Source: Spirosoma endbachense
Lineage (GTDB): Bacteria; Bacteroidota; Bacteroidia; Cytophagales; Spirosomataceae
Length of the DNA: 64,000 nt
Assembly: GCF_010233585.1 (NCBI RefSeq)
Contig: NZ_CP045997.1
Location: forward strand, 1,064,522 to 1,128,521
Direction of reading: 5' to 3'
Every line of letters starts with the position of its first letter. The first letter of the stretch is position 1. Below are positions 16,879-26,630 of the stretch, piece after piece. Below the pieces are notes generated by a model. The model made no database searches. It had not been told where the DNA came from and was given only the letters and a program-made list of their open reading frames with translations. A program made the position numbers and the translations under genes.

Positions 16879-19380
16879 AATGGCGCTGCAAAGGAACTCA
16901 ACGTCCAGTTCGGGATTCATCAGGTTTTCTTCCATGACCTGATTCAGTTTGTCCAGCAGGTCTTTGTCTTTCTCCGAACTGACCAGGCCACGCGCTTCCG
17001 TATAATAATCGCTCAGGTAGCGCTCTTTTGACTTTTTCTTCTGCTCCAGAATATTCCGGATCGTCAGCATGAGCAGGTCTACGCTGATCGGCTTCGACAG
17101 GTAAATATCGGCGCCTGAACCCACCCCCTCAATTTTGGCTTCCAGCGAATCACGCCCGGTTAACATCAGAAACGGAATATGGCTGGTTTCAAAGTTGGTT
17201 TTGATGCGTTTACAAAACTCAATGCCATTGACACTCGGCATCATGACGTCGCTGACGATGAGGTCAGGGTTAATTTGCCGGACCATCTCAAAAGCCGCAT
17301 TGCCTTCTTCGGCTTCGTAGATTTGGTATTTGGTCTGCAAGGTGTCGCGCAGAAACTGGCGCAACTCAGCATTATCATCCACGAACAGTATACTTTCCCG
17401 TTTATCTTTCCCAAGAGTTGGAGCAGCATCTTCGGCGGGGTCAATGGTCACCGTATCGGCAAAAAACGACATCGTGCCCGACTCCAGATCAACACCCCCA
17501 TCGTAGATCACATTGGATAGCTTTTCGGCATTGTCATAGCTGGTTTCATCAGCAGGAATACCCACAATAATTTCGGCACCCTCATTCCGCTCGCTGTACA
17601 CATAGATATCGCCTTTGTGCAGTGCCGTCAGGCTTTTAACGAACGCCAGCCCAATGCCCGACCCCAGATGCGCCGGACTGATCCGGAAATACCGTTCGAA
17701 CAGATGGGTAATGGATTCTTTCGAAATACCAATCCCATTGTCAGCAATGCGGATATAGACATAATTGCCTGCCCGTTTCGGCTCTTCAAAGGCCAGTTTA
17801 TTGGTGAAGGTTGGCTGAAAATCAGTTAGTGACGAAAACACGTCTACGGTAATCACCCCATTTTGTCCGGTGTATTTAAACGAGTTGTTGAGCAAATTCA
17901 GGATGATTTTCTCTAGCACGTTGCTGTCAAACCAAACTTGCCCATAATCACCGCTATCCCGAACGTGAAGCGTGACCTGCTTTTGACTGGAAAAGTCTTT
18001 GAACTCATCAACTAGCCCATTCAGGAACTGGCGTAAATCACCCGGTTTTACTTTCAACTTCAGCGCCCCCGTCTCCACTTTCCGAAAATCCATTAGCTCG
18101 TTAATCAGGCTCATCAATCGATTGGCGTTCCGGTAAATGGTATTGTAGTAGTGCGCAAATTCCTGGTCGGGGTTTATGTTCCTGATCCGTTCCAGCGGTC
18201 CCAGAATCAGGCTGAGTGGCGTCCGAAACTCGTGGCTAATGTTGGTAAAGAACTGTAGTTGAAGCTGGTACAGCTCATTTTGTTGTTTTTCCAGAGTAGC
18301 CTTCAATTCAAGTTTGCGTCTGAACTCGAAAAAAGCAAACACACCATACAGAACCAGGATCAGCACCAGTAGCTGGAACCACCAGGTTGCCCAGAACGGG
18401 GGCGAAATAACAATGTGAATGGTTCGGGGCTGTTTGTTCCAGACATAGTCATTGTTGGACGCTTTCACCTGAAAGGTATAATCCCCTGGCTGAAGATTCG
18501 TGTAGCTGGCCCGTCGCTCCGTACCGGCGGTAATCCAGTTATCTTCAAGTCTGTCGAGTTTATAGGCGTATTGATTGTTTTCGGGAACGACAAAGTTGAG
18601 GGCCGAAAACAGCAGGGAAAACGTAGACTGATCGTAGTCCAATTGAATTTCATCCGTATAACTGATGTCTTTTGTCAACGGCGAGTCTTCCGAACCAACC
18701 CCAACGTTATGGTTTGAGACCTGAAACTCCGCCACGTAAACGGGTGGCACAAACCGATTGATATTAAGCTGCTCCGGTTTGAACGTATTGAACCCATTGA
18801 CTCCCCCAAAGAATAGGGTGCCATCGCGGGTCATCAGGCAGGAATTATCCTCAAACTCCAATCCCTGCAAGCCATCGCGAGGATTAAATTTTCGGAAGGA
18901 TTGGGTGTCCGGGTTAAACTGGGTCAATCCATTCGACGACGAAATCCAGAGGTTCCCTTTCTTATCCTCCAGAATACCTTTGATAAACTCATTCGTTAGA
19001 CCCGCTTTATTGGGATACAACTCGAAGCGGTCGCGAATCCGGTTGTAGAGGTAGAGTCCCTTTTTGCCAATCCACAATCGATCTTTGCTATCGGTGAAGA
19101 TGACAACCAGGTCCTGTTTGATAGTTGGCTCGTTGAAATAATGCGAAAACCGGTTAGTGCGCAGGTCGTACCGATTCAGGCCACCCTCTTCGGTACAAAT
19201 CCAGACATTCTGGTCATGGTCTTCATTGATGGAAATGAGTAAGCTACCCGTAAATTTGGTCTTCCCCAACGGGTCCGGAGTAATCGGCTGGAAGGTCATC
19301 GTTTGCCGATTCAGCCGTTTCAGGCCACCGCCATCAGCACCCACCCAGAGGTTACCCGCATGATCTTCGCAAAAGCCTCA
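16639..19380 (-). pseudogene. Hybrid two-component system regulator (HTCS), N-terminally truncated
   Basis: HTCS proteins sense oligosaccharides in the periplasm and activate PUL genes. From the first in-frame GTG (19344) 901 residues remain where about 1300-1400 is usual. In order: the last propeller repeats (NVWICTEEGGL, RLWIGKKGLYLY, NLWISSSNGL), a Y_Y_Y domain (245-310), one membrane helix (316-338), a histidine kinase with NISHEFRTPL (His about 370), a receiver (VDDNAEL, VSDVMMP) and an AraC domain (800-901). The frame is open back to a TGA near 19380, in the middle of a repeat (EDHAGNLWVG). The signal peptide and about half of the sensor are missing, so sensing is probably lost. It diverges from PUL1. 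Confidence 0.85.
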
Positions 19381-19400
19381 ATTGAATCATTACCATTTAT

Positions 19401-19432
19401 TTTGTTCTTTATTTGAGCTACCGATATATTTG
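19401..19432 (+). promoter_or_regulatory. Bacteroidota housekeeping-type promoter before the PUL1 sigma gene
   Basis: TTTG (19401-19404), 20 nt, then TATATTTG (19425-19432), an exact fit to the TTTG and TAnnTTTG elements used by the primary sigma factor of this phylum. Transcription would start near 19439, about 20 bp before the GTG of the sigma gene. Confidence 0.7.
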
Positions 19433-19460
19433 TATAGCAACCCTTTAGTCGTTTTTCACG

Positions 19461-20054
19461 GTGACCGAACAGGACACAATTTTATGGCATTCGTTTCGGG
19501 AAGGTGACCGACAGGCCTTCGAGGCTTTGTTGCATAAATATTATAGACCTTTATTCGATTATGGGGCTAAGTTCTTGAAAGATAGAGATCTATTGAAAGA
19601 CTGTGTTCACGATCTATTTGTTAATCTTTGGGAGCGCCGGCTATTTTTAGGCGATGTGACCAACCTCAAAGTTTATCTGTTTGTGGCGCTTCGCAATCTC
19701 ATTTTTCAGCAGCGGCAAAAAAATACAATCTGGACTGAACTCCCTCCCGAATGGGATGAAGAGCAGGCCGAAGCCAGTAGCCATGCCGAAAAGCGGATTA
19801 TCGACGACGAAGTTGATCAGCAGCAATTATCCCAACTCCAAAAAACAATTGGTCGACTCTCGAAGCGTCAGCAGGAGGTTCTTCATCTGAAATTCTATGA
19901 AAACCTGTCAAATGAGCAAATCGCACAGGTCCTTGACATTTCCCGACCAGCCGCTACCAACCTCTTGTCGCAGGCGTTAAAATCATTCCGGGAACAGTGG
20001 GGTTTGCTCTTTGTCTTCGTATACGTTTTTATTCGACTTTTTATAATTAGCTAA
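19461..20054 (+). CDS. ECF-type RNA polymerase sigma-70 factor of PUL1
   Basis: Alternative sigma factor of 197 residues expected to activate the PUL1 genes. Region 2: LWHSFREGDRQAFEALL, then LLKDCVHDLFVNLWERR. Region 4: LSKRQQEVLHLKFYENLSN with EQIAQVLDISRPAATNLLSQ. It begins with GTG at 19461, a sensible distance from the promoter. It ends in a hydrophobic helix (LLFVFVYVFIRLF), odd for a cytosolic factor but shared in weaker form with the other sigma genes here; it may tether the protein to the membrane near FecR. The FecR gene follows after 106 bp. Confidence 0.93.
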   Translation: MTEQDTILWHSFREGDRQAFEALLHKYYRPLFDYGAKFLKDRDLLKDCVHDLFVNLWERRLFLGDVTNLKVYLFVALRNLIFQQRQKNTIWTELPPEWDEEQAEASSHAEKRIIDDEVDQQQLSQLQKTIGRLSKRQQEVLHLKFYENLSNEQIAQVLDISRPAATNLLSQALKSFREQWGLLFVFVYVFIRLFIIS

Positions 20055-20160
20055 TAATGAGATAGTTATAAGTTAGTAAAAAAATAGTCTATTTTTTTTC
20101 ATTATAATCTGCTCTGTTTTTTATCCTCCTTATAGACGCACTTTGAAATGGTGTTCAGCC

Positions 20161-21240
20161 ATGAAGCAATATAAGGATTATGAGGTCGAAGATTTCCTGC
20201 TCGATGATGAGTTTGCCCAATGGGTTCGGGATGGATCAGCGATCACTGGAACGCGATGGGATGAACTCCTGACGACCTACCCGGAAAAGAAGGCTGATCT
20301 GGAAGAAGCACGTGCCTATTTAGTACAGGTGCAAACGGGGTCGAGTTTATCCGACACTGAACTTACGCAGGAGATTCAACGGATTTTAGCCAGTACAACT
20401 CCAGTTGTGGAAGTACCGGTACGATACTTAAACAGCCGGGCAACCTGGTGGCAGGTGGCTGCTGCGGTAGTACTGCTGGCAGGCGTTAGCTGGGGTATCT
20501 GGCAAGGTCTGAAACCGACTCCAACCTACGCCTACGAACAGGTTATTGAATCGTCCAATCTACCTTTAACGGAAGTTAACAATTCGCAAAATAAAGCGCA
20601 GCCAGTAACCTTGCCCGATGGCAGTCGGATTACGCTGGCAGGCCACAGCCGATTAAGTTATGCCCGTGATATGACAAAGCGGTCAGAACGGGAAGTCTTT
20701 CTAACGGGCGAAGCCTTCTTTGAGGTGACCAAAAATCCCCGGCAGCCGTTTCTAGTATACGCCGATGGATTAACAACGCGCGTCGTTGGTACAAGCTTCA
20801 CCATCCGGACCGGGAGCAAACAGGTATCGGTATTGGTACGTACCGGGCGCGTGGCCGTCTACCCAATGCATGAATCAGGTTCTGCTCAACATTCGGAAAG
20901 CCACCTGATGCTTACTCCCAATCAGCAGGCAACCTATCTTACTGAAGCCAATCAACTGACTCCGACTATCGTTGCCGATCCGCATGCCTTACAGTCTGAG
21001 AGCCAGCCGGTCAGCTTTAACTTCGACAACACACCCATATCGGAGGTATTTGCCCGGCTGGAAAAGGCGTATGGTTTGACGATTCAGTATGACAAGGTGA
21101 CGATGCAAAACTGCCAATTAACGGTTCCACTGCGGGATGAGCCTTTTTTTACCAAGCTGAACATCATCTGCCAAACCATTGGCGCCAGCTATAAAGTGGA
21201 CGGTACCCAGATCACCATTTCCAGTGAAGGTTGTAAATAG
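20161..21240 (+). CDS. FecR family anti-sigma factor of PUL1
   Basis: Transmembrane regulator of 359 residues. After a cytoplasmic N-terminus (YEVEDFLLDDEFAQWV) comes one helix near residues 100-118 (WWQVAAAVVLLAGVSWGIW). The FecR domain follows (LPDGSRITLAGHSRLSY, REVFLTGEAFFEVTKNP, VVGTSFTIRTG), then a DUF4974 domain (PISEVFARLEKAYGLTIQYD) that contacts the receptor. The ATG at 20161 is chosen over a TTG six codons upstream. TTATAGACG lies 22 bp before the ATG, similar to CTATTAACG and CTATAAACG before the other two FecR genes, and may be part of an ECF promoter. Confidence 0.93.
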   Translation: MKQYKDYEVEDFLLDDEFAQWVRDGSAITGTRWDELLTTYPEKKADLEEARAYLVQVQTGSSLSDTELTQEIQRILASTTPVVEVPVRYLNSRATWWQVAAAVVLLAGVSWGIWQGLKPTPTYAYEQVIESSNLPLTEVNNSQNKAQPVTLPDGSRITLAGHSRLSYARDMTKRSEREVFLTGEAFFEVTKNPRQPFLVYADGLTTRVVGTSFTIRTGSKQVSVLVRTGRVAVYPMHESGSAQHSESHLMLTPNQQATYLTEANQLTPTIVADPHALQSESQPVSFNFDNTPISEVFARLEKAYGLTIQYDKVTMQNCQLTVPLRDEPFFTKLNIICQTIGASYKVDGTQITISSEGCK

Positions 21241-21323
21241 CCATTCCGTAACAAGTCTTTAACCCTTAATCTATTCTATGAACTAACGCAAGTACAGCCC
21301 ACAAAAAAAGTCGCCGGGCTATC

Positions 21324-21417
21324 GAAATGAACCTGCTTGGAACCAAGTTCATTTCTACCCCGCGACTGAAGTTACTTCCCTCGATGTCTTGGCAAACATT
21401 GCTCCTCCTACAGGAGC
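21324..21417 (+). promoter_or_regulatory. Two hairpins in the SusC leader of PUL1
   Basis: The 222-nt stretch between FecR and SusC has an inverted repeat GAAATGAAC (21324-21332)/GTTCATTTC (21347-21355), with TTGG/CCAA nested inside, and a second one, GCTCCT (21401-21406)/AGGAGC (21412-21417), about 45 nt before the ATG. A structured leader that tunes SusC translation or termination is possible. No function can be proved from sequence. Confidence 0.35.
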
Positions 21418-21462
21418 CAGGGAGGGTTTTGTTTTCTAAAAATCAAAAACAGTTGGTAAATT

Positions 21463-24400
21463 ATGAAAAAAACGATTACCAAACGCAAACGTATTGCGCT
21501 TCTCATGAAAATTAGTGTACCCCTGCTGCTTGTTCTGCTACTGGCTGGAATGACCTACGGCCGGGATGGTTTAGCACAGGATTTACTCAATCGATCCGTT
21601 ACGGTTGAGGTTGAACAACGGGAGTTGAAAGTTGTGTTAAGCCAACTGGAAAAGATGGCTAAGGTTCGCTTTTCCTACGTTCCTTCGCTTATCCGGGACC
21701 GTAAAGTGAGCCTTACTGCTCAAAACCAACCCCTGGAAGAGGTGCTGAACAAACTGCTTCGTCCTTTACACATTCAGTATGCCGTATCGGGCGGGTACAT
21801 TATCCTGAATCGGGAATCAAATTCAGGAACTGATCACCCGTCTGCTGGCTCAGCAAATGCCAATTCGTCCGATATGGCCTCCATGGTAACGGCCATGCCC
21901 GAAGACGAAACTATTTCGGGGAAAGTATCGGATGAGAAAGGGCAGGGGTTACCCGGTGTTAGTGTCGTGGTCAAGGGGACAACTCGGGGGACAACCACCG
22001 ATACCGATGGCAATTTCCGACTGGCGGTACCATCAAAAGGAACTGCTCTGGTCTTTTCCTTTGTGGGCTACCTACCACAGGAAGTTACGGTTGGGGCGCA
22101 GAATGTTATTGCTATTACGATGCAACCCGACGACAAAACCCTCAGTGAAGTGGTCGTCGTAGGGTATGGTACCCAGAAAAAAGCCGATGTAACCGGCGCG
22201 ATAGCCTCGATCAGTTCAACGGCCATCACCCAGGCGGCTACCCCGGATGCCACCGGTGCTTTGCAGGGCCGGGTGCCTGGAGCAGTAGTTGTCAAAAACG
22301 TCGGTAAACCCGGCAGTGGTTATAGTATTAGTATTCGGGGGACCAGTTCCATCGGCGGCTCAAATTTACCCTCATCTAATTCTCCTTTGTATGTCATCGA
22401 TGGGATACCTACTACCTCGGGCCTGAATGACCTTAATCCGGCCGATATTGAAAAAATAGACATCCTGAAGGATGCCTCGGCGACCGCCATTTATGGTTCC
22501 AGGGGGGCAAAAGGGGTGGTGATCGTAACGACCAAGCGGGGTAAATCGGGCAAAACGACCCTCTCCTACGACGCCTACGTGGGTGCACGGGTCCCCGTCC
22601 ATTTACCGAATATGTTTACTGGACCGGAGTATGTTGCCTTTCGTACGGCTATGTTCCAGGCTCAGGGCAAGGATGTCTCGCGGAACAATACCACGTTTTT
22701 CACGCCTGAACAGTGGGCAAACATTGACGCTGGTAAGTTTACTGACTGGCCAAACCTGATTCTGAAAAATGGTTTGCAGATGAACCATAATATAACGGCC
22801 AGTGGAGGGGATGACAAGACCCGTTTTGCAATTAGTGCCGGCTTATTGCAGGAAAATGGCAATGTTTCACCCGAAAGCTTTAAACGCTACAGCCTTCGTG
22901 GCAATGTGGACCGGCAAATCAACGACCGTTGGCGTACGGGATTGAATCTTTATCTGGTACAAAGCTTACAGGATCTGGGTAGTTCGGAAGCCTTGCGGTC
23001 AGCCTACCGGTTACCCCCAATAACCAATCCCTACGATGCCAATGGCAACCTGACGTTTCGCGTTTACGGTACTAACTCGGTTACCAATCCGGTTTTTGAC
23101 CAGGAAAACGAGCTCCGTCAAAACCGAAATTTGCGGGCGTTTGGTAATCTGTATGTACAGTTCCAGCCAACAGCTGAGTTGACCCTGAAATCTAGTATTT
23201 CACCCAACCTGTCCACCGCTCGCTCGGGGTCCTACTACGGTCCCTTAAGTAAGCAGAGTCTTGGGGGTTCCGTGCCAACTGAGGGCATTTATTCCAATAG
23301 CGAACAATTTACCTGGGTGTTGGATAACCAGGCCACGTACGAAGGTCAATGGGGAGAGCATAAGCTTACTGCTACAGCCGTGCAAAGTATGCAGCAGGAT
23401 CGGCTTGAAACCAGTAACCTGGATATTGCCGGTCTTCCTTATAAATCACTGTGGTACAACCTGGGCTCGGGCGGTACGGTGAAAGGCTATGGCACGGGCT
23501 ATACCAAGTATACACTCTCTTCATTCATGGGCCGTGCCAATTATAATTACAAAGATAAGTATCTGCTAACTGCTACGGGCCGTTGGGATGGCTCGTCACG
23601 ACTGGCGGAAGGTAACCAATGGGGCTTTTTTCCGTCGGCTTCAGTAGCCTGGCGTGTGTCGCAGGAAGCGTTCATGAAGAATATAACGGCCATCAACGAC
23701 CTTAAATTCAGGGTCAGTTACGGCGTTAGCGGGAATGACCGTGTATCCGCTTATTCTTCGCAGGCCACCCTCGCCCAAACGTATTACGATTTTGGCGGAA
23801 CCCTCGCTCTCGGCTATGCGCCTAATCAGCTGGCCAATAAGGATTTAACCTGGGAGCTAACGAAAGAAATCAACCTGGGGCTCGATTTTGGGTTGCTCAA
23901 TAATCGCATCACGGGTACTGTAGACGTGTATAACCGGTTGATTGACAATATTCTGTTAAACCGTCAGTTACCAGCCCCATCCGGATTTAGCTCCATCACG
24001 GATAACATCGGTAAACTACGCAATACGGGGGTCGAAATTGGTTTGAGTACGGTCAATATTCACGCTGGAAAATTCATGTGGAAAAGCGATTTTGTCTTTG
24101 ATGCCAATAAAAATAAGATTCTTGAGCTCTATGGCGGCACCAAAGACGATGTCGGTAACAGCCTGTTCATCGGTCAGCCCGTTCAGGTGAATTATACCTA
24201 TGTGTACGATGGCATCTGGCAAACCAGTGAAATTGATCAGGCTGCCAAATTCAATCAAAAACCGGGACAAATCCGCGTCAAAGATTTGGACAACAACGGC
24301 GTCATCAATGCCAATGATCGGCAGATTATCGGTAAACGGGTTCCCAGTTGGACGGGATCGGTTGGCAATACGTTCCGCTACGGCAATGTAGACCTGTTTG

Positions 24401-24801
24401 TCCAGGTGTATACCCGTCAGGGGGAGCAATTTGTCAGTAGTTTCGACGCCACCTTTATGAATTATAATGCGGACTATAATCAGCTCAAAGTCGATTACTG
24501 GACGCCAACGAATCCCTCACAAACCTGGTTTCAGCCCGGTAATCCTGGGCCTTACTCCGCTGTGCCGACATACCGGAATGTCAATTTCGTCCGGGTAGGC
24601 AACATTACACTGGGGTACAACGTGCCAGCCAATCTGCTTAAGCGATACAAAATCAATAACTTACGCATTTACGGAACGGCTACCAACCCGTTTCTATTCA
24701 CCAAGTACGAGGGATTCGACCCCGAGTGGACCAGCACCAATACCTATGGAACAGCCGTTAGCTCAGCTTCCTATCTGTTTGGCATAAACCTTGGCTTTTA
24801 A
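21463..24801 (+). CDS. SusC/RagA family TonB-linked outer-membrane protein of PUL1
   Basis: Outer-membrane importer of 1112 residues that moves oligosaccharides into the periplasm using TonB energy. A signal region (ISVPLLLVLLLAGMTYG) is followed by an STN domain (about 40-105), the hallmark of receptors signalling to a FecR/sigma pair. Then come a carboxypeptidase-D-like domain (about 150-235: GLPGVSVVVKGTTRGTTTD), a plug with EVVVVGYGTQKKADVTGAI and YGSRGAKGVVIVTTKRG, and a 22-strand barrel ending SYLFGINLGF. It is intact. SusD follows after 16 bp. Confidence 0.96.
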   Translation: MKKTITKRKRIALLMKISVPLLLVLLLAGMTYGRDGLAQDLLNRSVTVEVEQRELKVVLSQLEKMAKVRFSYVPSLIRDRKVSLTAQNQPLEEVLNKLLRPLHIQYAVSGGYIILNRESNSGTDHPSAGSANANSSDMASMVTAMPEDETISGKVSDEKGQGLPGVSVVVKGTTRGTTTDTDGNFRLAVPSKGTALVFSFVGYLPQEVTVGAQNVIAITMQPDDKTLSEVVVVGYGTQKKADVTGAIASISSTAITQAATPDATGALQGRVPGAVVVKNVGKPGSGYSISIRGTSSIGGSNLPSSNSPLYVIDGIPTTSGLNDLNPADIEKIDILKDASATAIYGSRGAKGVVIVTTKRGKSGKTTLSYDAYVGARVPVHLPNMFTGPEYVAFRTAMFQAQGKDVSRNNTTFFTPEQWANIDAGKFTDWPNLILKNGLQMNHNITASGGDDKTRFAISAGLLQENGNVSPESFKRYSLRGNVDRQINDRWRTGLNLYLVQSLQDLGSSEALRSAYRLPPITNPYDANGNLTFRVYGTNSVTNPVFDQENELRQNRNLRAFGNLYVQFQPTAELTLKSSISPNLSTARSGSYYGPLSKQSLGGSVPTEGIYSNSEQFTWVLDNQATYEGQWGEHKLTATAVQSMQQDRLETSNLDIAGLPYKSLWYNLGSGGTVKGYGTGYTKYTLSSFMGRANYNYKDKYLLTATGRWDGSSRLAEGNQWGFFPSASVAWRVSQEAFMKNITAINDLKFRVSYGVSGNDRVSAYSSQATLAQTYYDFGGTLALGYAPNQLANKDLTWELTKEINLGLDFGLLNNRITGTVDVYNRLIDNILLNRQLPAPSGFSSITDNIGKLRNTGVEIGLSTVNIHAGKFMWKSDFVFDANKNKILELYGGTKDDVGNSLFIGQPVQVNYTYVYDGIWQTSEIDQAAKFNQKPGQIRVKDLDNNGVINANDRQIIGKRVPSWTGSVGNTFRYGNVDLFVQVYTRQGEQFVSSFDATFMNYNADYNQLKVDYWTPTNPSQTWFQPGNPGPYSAVPTYRNVNFVRVGNITLGYNVPANLLKRYKINNLRIYGTATNPFLFTKYEGFDPEWTSTNTYGTAVSSASYLFGINLGF

Positions 24802-24817
24802 ATCAGAACCTTCGAAC

Positions 24818-26515
24818 ATGAAAAAAATATATTCCATACTAACTGTACTCCTCACCGTAAGCCTGGTTTCCTGCAGTGATTTTCTGAAAGAGGAAAATTT
24901 GAGCGGCATTACAGCGGAGAACTACTATGTTGATGCCGCTGGCTACGAATCGCTGGTGAACTCCTGCTATGCCTCGTTGCGCGATATTTATGAAAGTGAC
25001 CCTAAAATGTTTGAATGGGGAACCGACATCACCACGCGGGGCGAAATCGAGCCGGTCAGCGGTACGGTAGGCGACCGGGTCATTCGGGCTACCCAGCTCA
25101 ATGAATACAATACCTTATCTTCCGATAACTCAGGTAGTGATGAATTCTTTACGATGATTTATGCGGGAATTCAACGCTGTAATACAGCTATCAATAAAGG
25201 AAATACCATTCCCGGACTTTCCGAAAGTCAGAAGAACAAGCGCATTGGCGAGGTTCGTACCATACGGGCATTTTACTATTATCTATTGGTCGAAAACTAT
25301 GGTGGTATTCCCATCGTTCAGGAGGAAATCAATACGGCGATAACCCACTTCGTGCCCAATACTGAAACCGAGGTCTATGAGTTTATCCTGGCCGACCTGA
25401 ATGCTGCGGTAGCAAGCGTGGATGTTACGACCACCGATTTTGGCCGCGTAACCCAGGGCGTCGTTAAACATTTATTGTCGCTGATTTACCTGACCAAAGG
25501 CTATAAAACGTTCGGAACCAGTACCGATTTTACCAAATCAGCCCAGTACGCGGAGGAGGTGATCAGCGGGGCGAATTATACCCTGCTTCCTGCCTTTACC
25601 GATGTTTTCCGCGCAGACAATCAAAAAAATAAGGAGATTATCTTCTCGGTCCAATACGATGCCACCAGCCTGCGCAATAAAACGATTGGCAATGGTCAGA
25701 ACAATTTTCTGGGGTGGCGGATTTTCCGGGAACCGGGGTTCTACGATGGCGAAACGACCCTGTATAACCGTCGTACCTCTGATTTTATGCCGACCCAGTT
25801 TCTCTACACCCTCTATGATACCAGAAAAGATGCCCGTTACGATGGGACGTTCTTAAGCCAGTTTTATGCTGTTCAGGATGCCAAACTAGGTACGGCTACA
25901 GTGAAGAAAGGGGATTTACGCTTCTATTTTCCAAAGCCCGATCAGGCGTTTACTGCCCAGGATTCGATTGCGTTGAAGACGGCCAATCCCAACGTTGAGA
26001 TCATTCGGTTCAACCGATGGAAACAGGATTTCAACGGAATTGGCGGGGCGCTGAAATTCCCTATGGTCAATAAGTTCTTTGATCCGGCGGCTCAGCCCCC
26101 CGGCAATAATGAACACGATTATCGCAACACCAGAGATATCATTCTGTTTCGGCTGGCCGAAACGTATCTGCTTGCCGCTGAAGCTTATTTTAAAGGAGGC
26201 CAAGTAGATAAAGCGGCTGAAAAACTGAATGTTGTTCGCAAACGGGCCACATTGCCGGGTCAAAGTCTGGTTGTTACAGCCAACGACGTTACGCTCGACT
26301 TCATTCTCGATGAGCGCGCCCGAGAACTGGAAGGTGAATACAAACGGTGGCTGGATCTCAAGCGTGCCCATAAACTGAACCGGGCCTTTGAGCAAAATAT
26401 CCTGACGAAAATGGCAAATCCAGCTGGCGTCATGGACAAGTATTACCTGCGCCCGATTCCGCAAACGGTCAGGGATCGGGATACCGGCGGATATCCCCAA
26501 AATCCAGGTTATTAA
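24818..26515 (+). CDS. SusD/RagB family surface glycan-binding lipoprotein of PUL1
   Basis: Lipoprotein of 565 residues that forms the lid of the SusC channel and captures glycan. Start at the ATG at 24818. The lipobox VSLVSC places the acylated Cys near residue 18, followed by SDFLKEEN. The N-terminal SusD-like_3 part (QRCNTAINKGNTIPG) and the C-terminal RagB part (RNTRDIILFRLAETYLLAAEAY, then RARELEGEYKRWLDLKR) are both present, with tetratricopeptide-like helices between. It ends YYLRPIPQTVRDRDTGGYPQNPGY, typical for the family. Confidence 0.95.
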   Translation: MKKIYSILTVLLTVSLVSCSDFLKEENLSGITAENYYVDAAGYESLVNSCYASLRDIYESDPKMFEWGTDITTRGEIEPVSGTVGDRVIRATQLNEYNTLSSDNSGSDEFFTMIYAGIQRCNTAINKGNTIPGLSESQKNKRIGEVRTIRAFYYYLLVENYGGIPIVQEEINTAITHFVPNTETEVYEFILADLNAAVASVDVTTTDFGRVTQGVVKHLLSLIYLTKGYKTFGTSTDFTKSAQYAEEVISGANYTLLPAFTDVFRADNQKNKEIIFSVQYDATSLRNKTIGNGQNNFLGWRIFREPGFYDGETTLYNRRTSDFMPTQFLYTLYDTRKDARYDGTFLSQFYAVQDAKLGTATVKKGDLRFYFPKPDQAFTAQDSIALKTANPNVEIIRFNRWKQDFNGIGGALKFPMVNKFFDPAAQPPGNNEHDYRNTRDIILFRLAETYLLAAEAYFKGGQVDKAAEKLNVVRKRATLPGQSLVVTANDVTLDFILDERARELEGEYKRWLDLKRAHKLNRAFEQNILTKMANPAGVMDKYYLRPIPQTVRDRDTGGYPQNPGY

Positions 26516-26630
26516 TTTTATCTTACCCGAATCAGCGTAGCGATCATTTCTCTACGCTGGTGAAAAAATCTTTCCTGACACTGCCCGGCTCAAACTTCTT
26601 TGGTTAAGCCGAGCCGTGTCCAGAATACCT

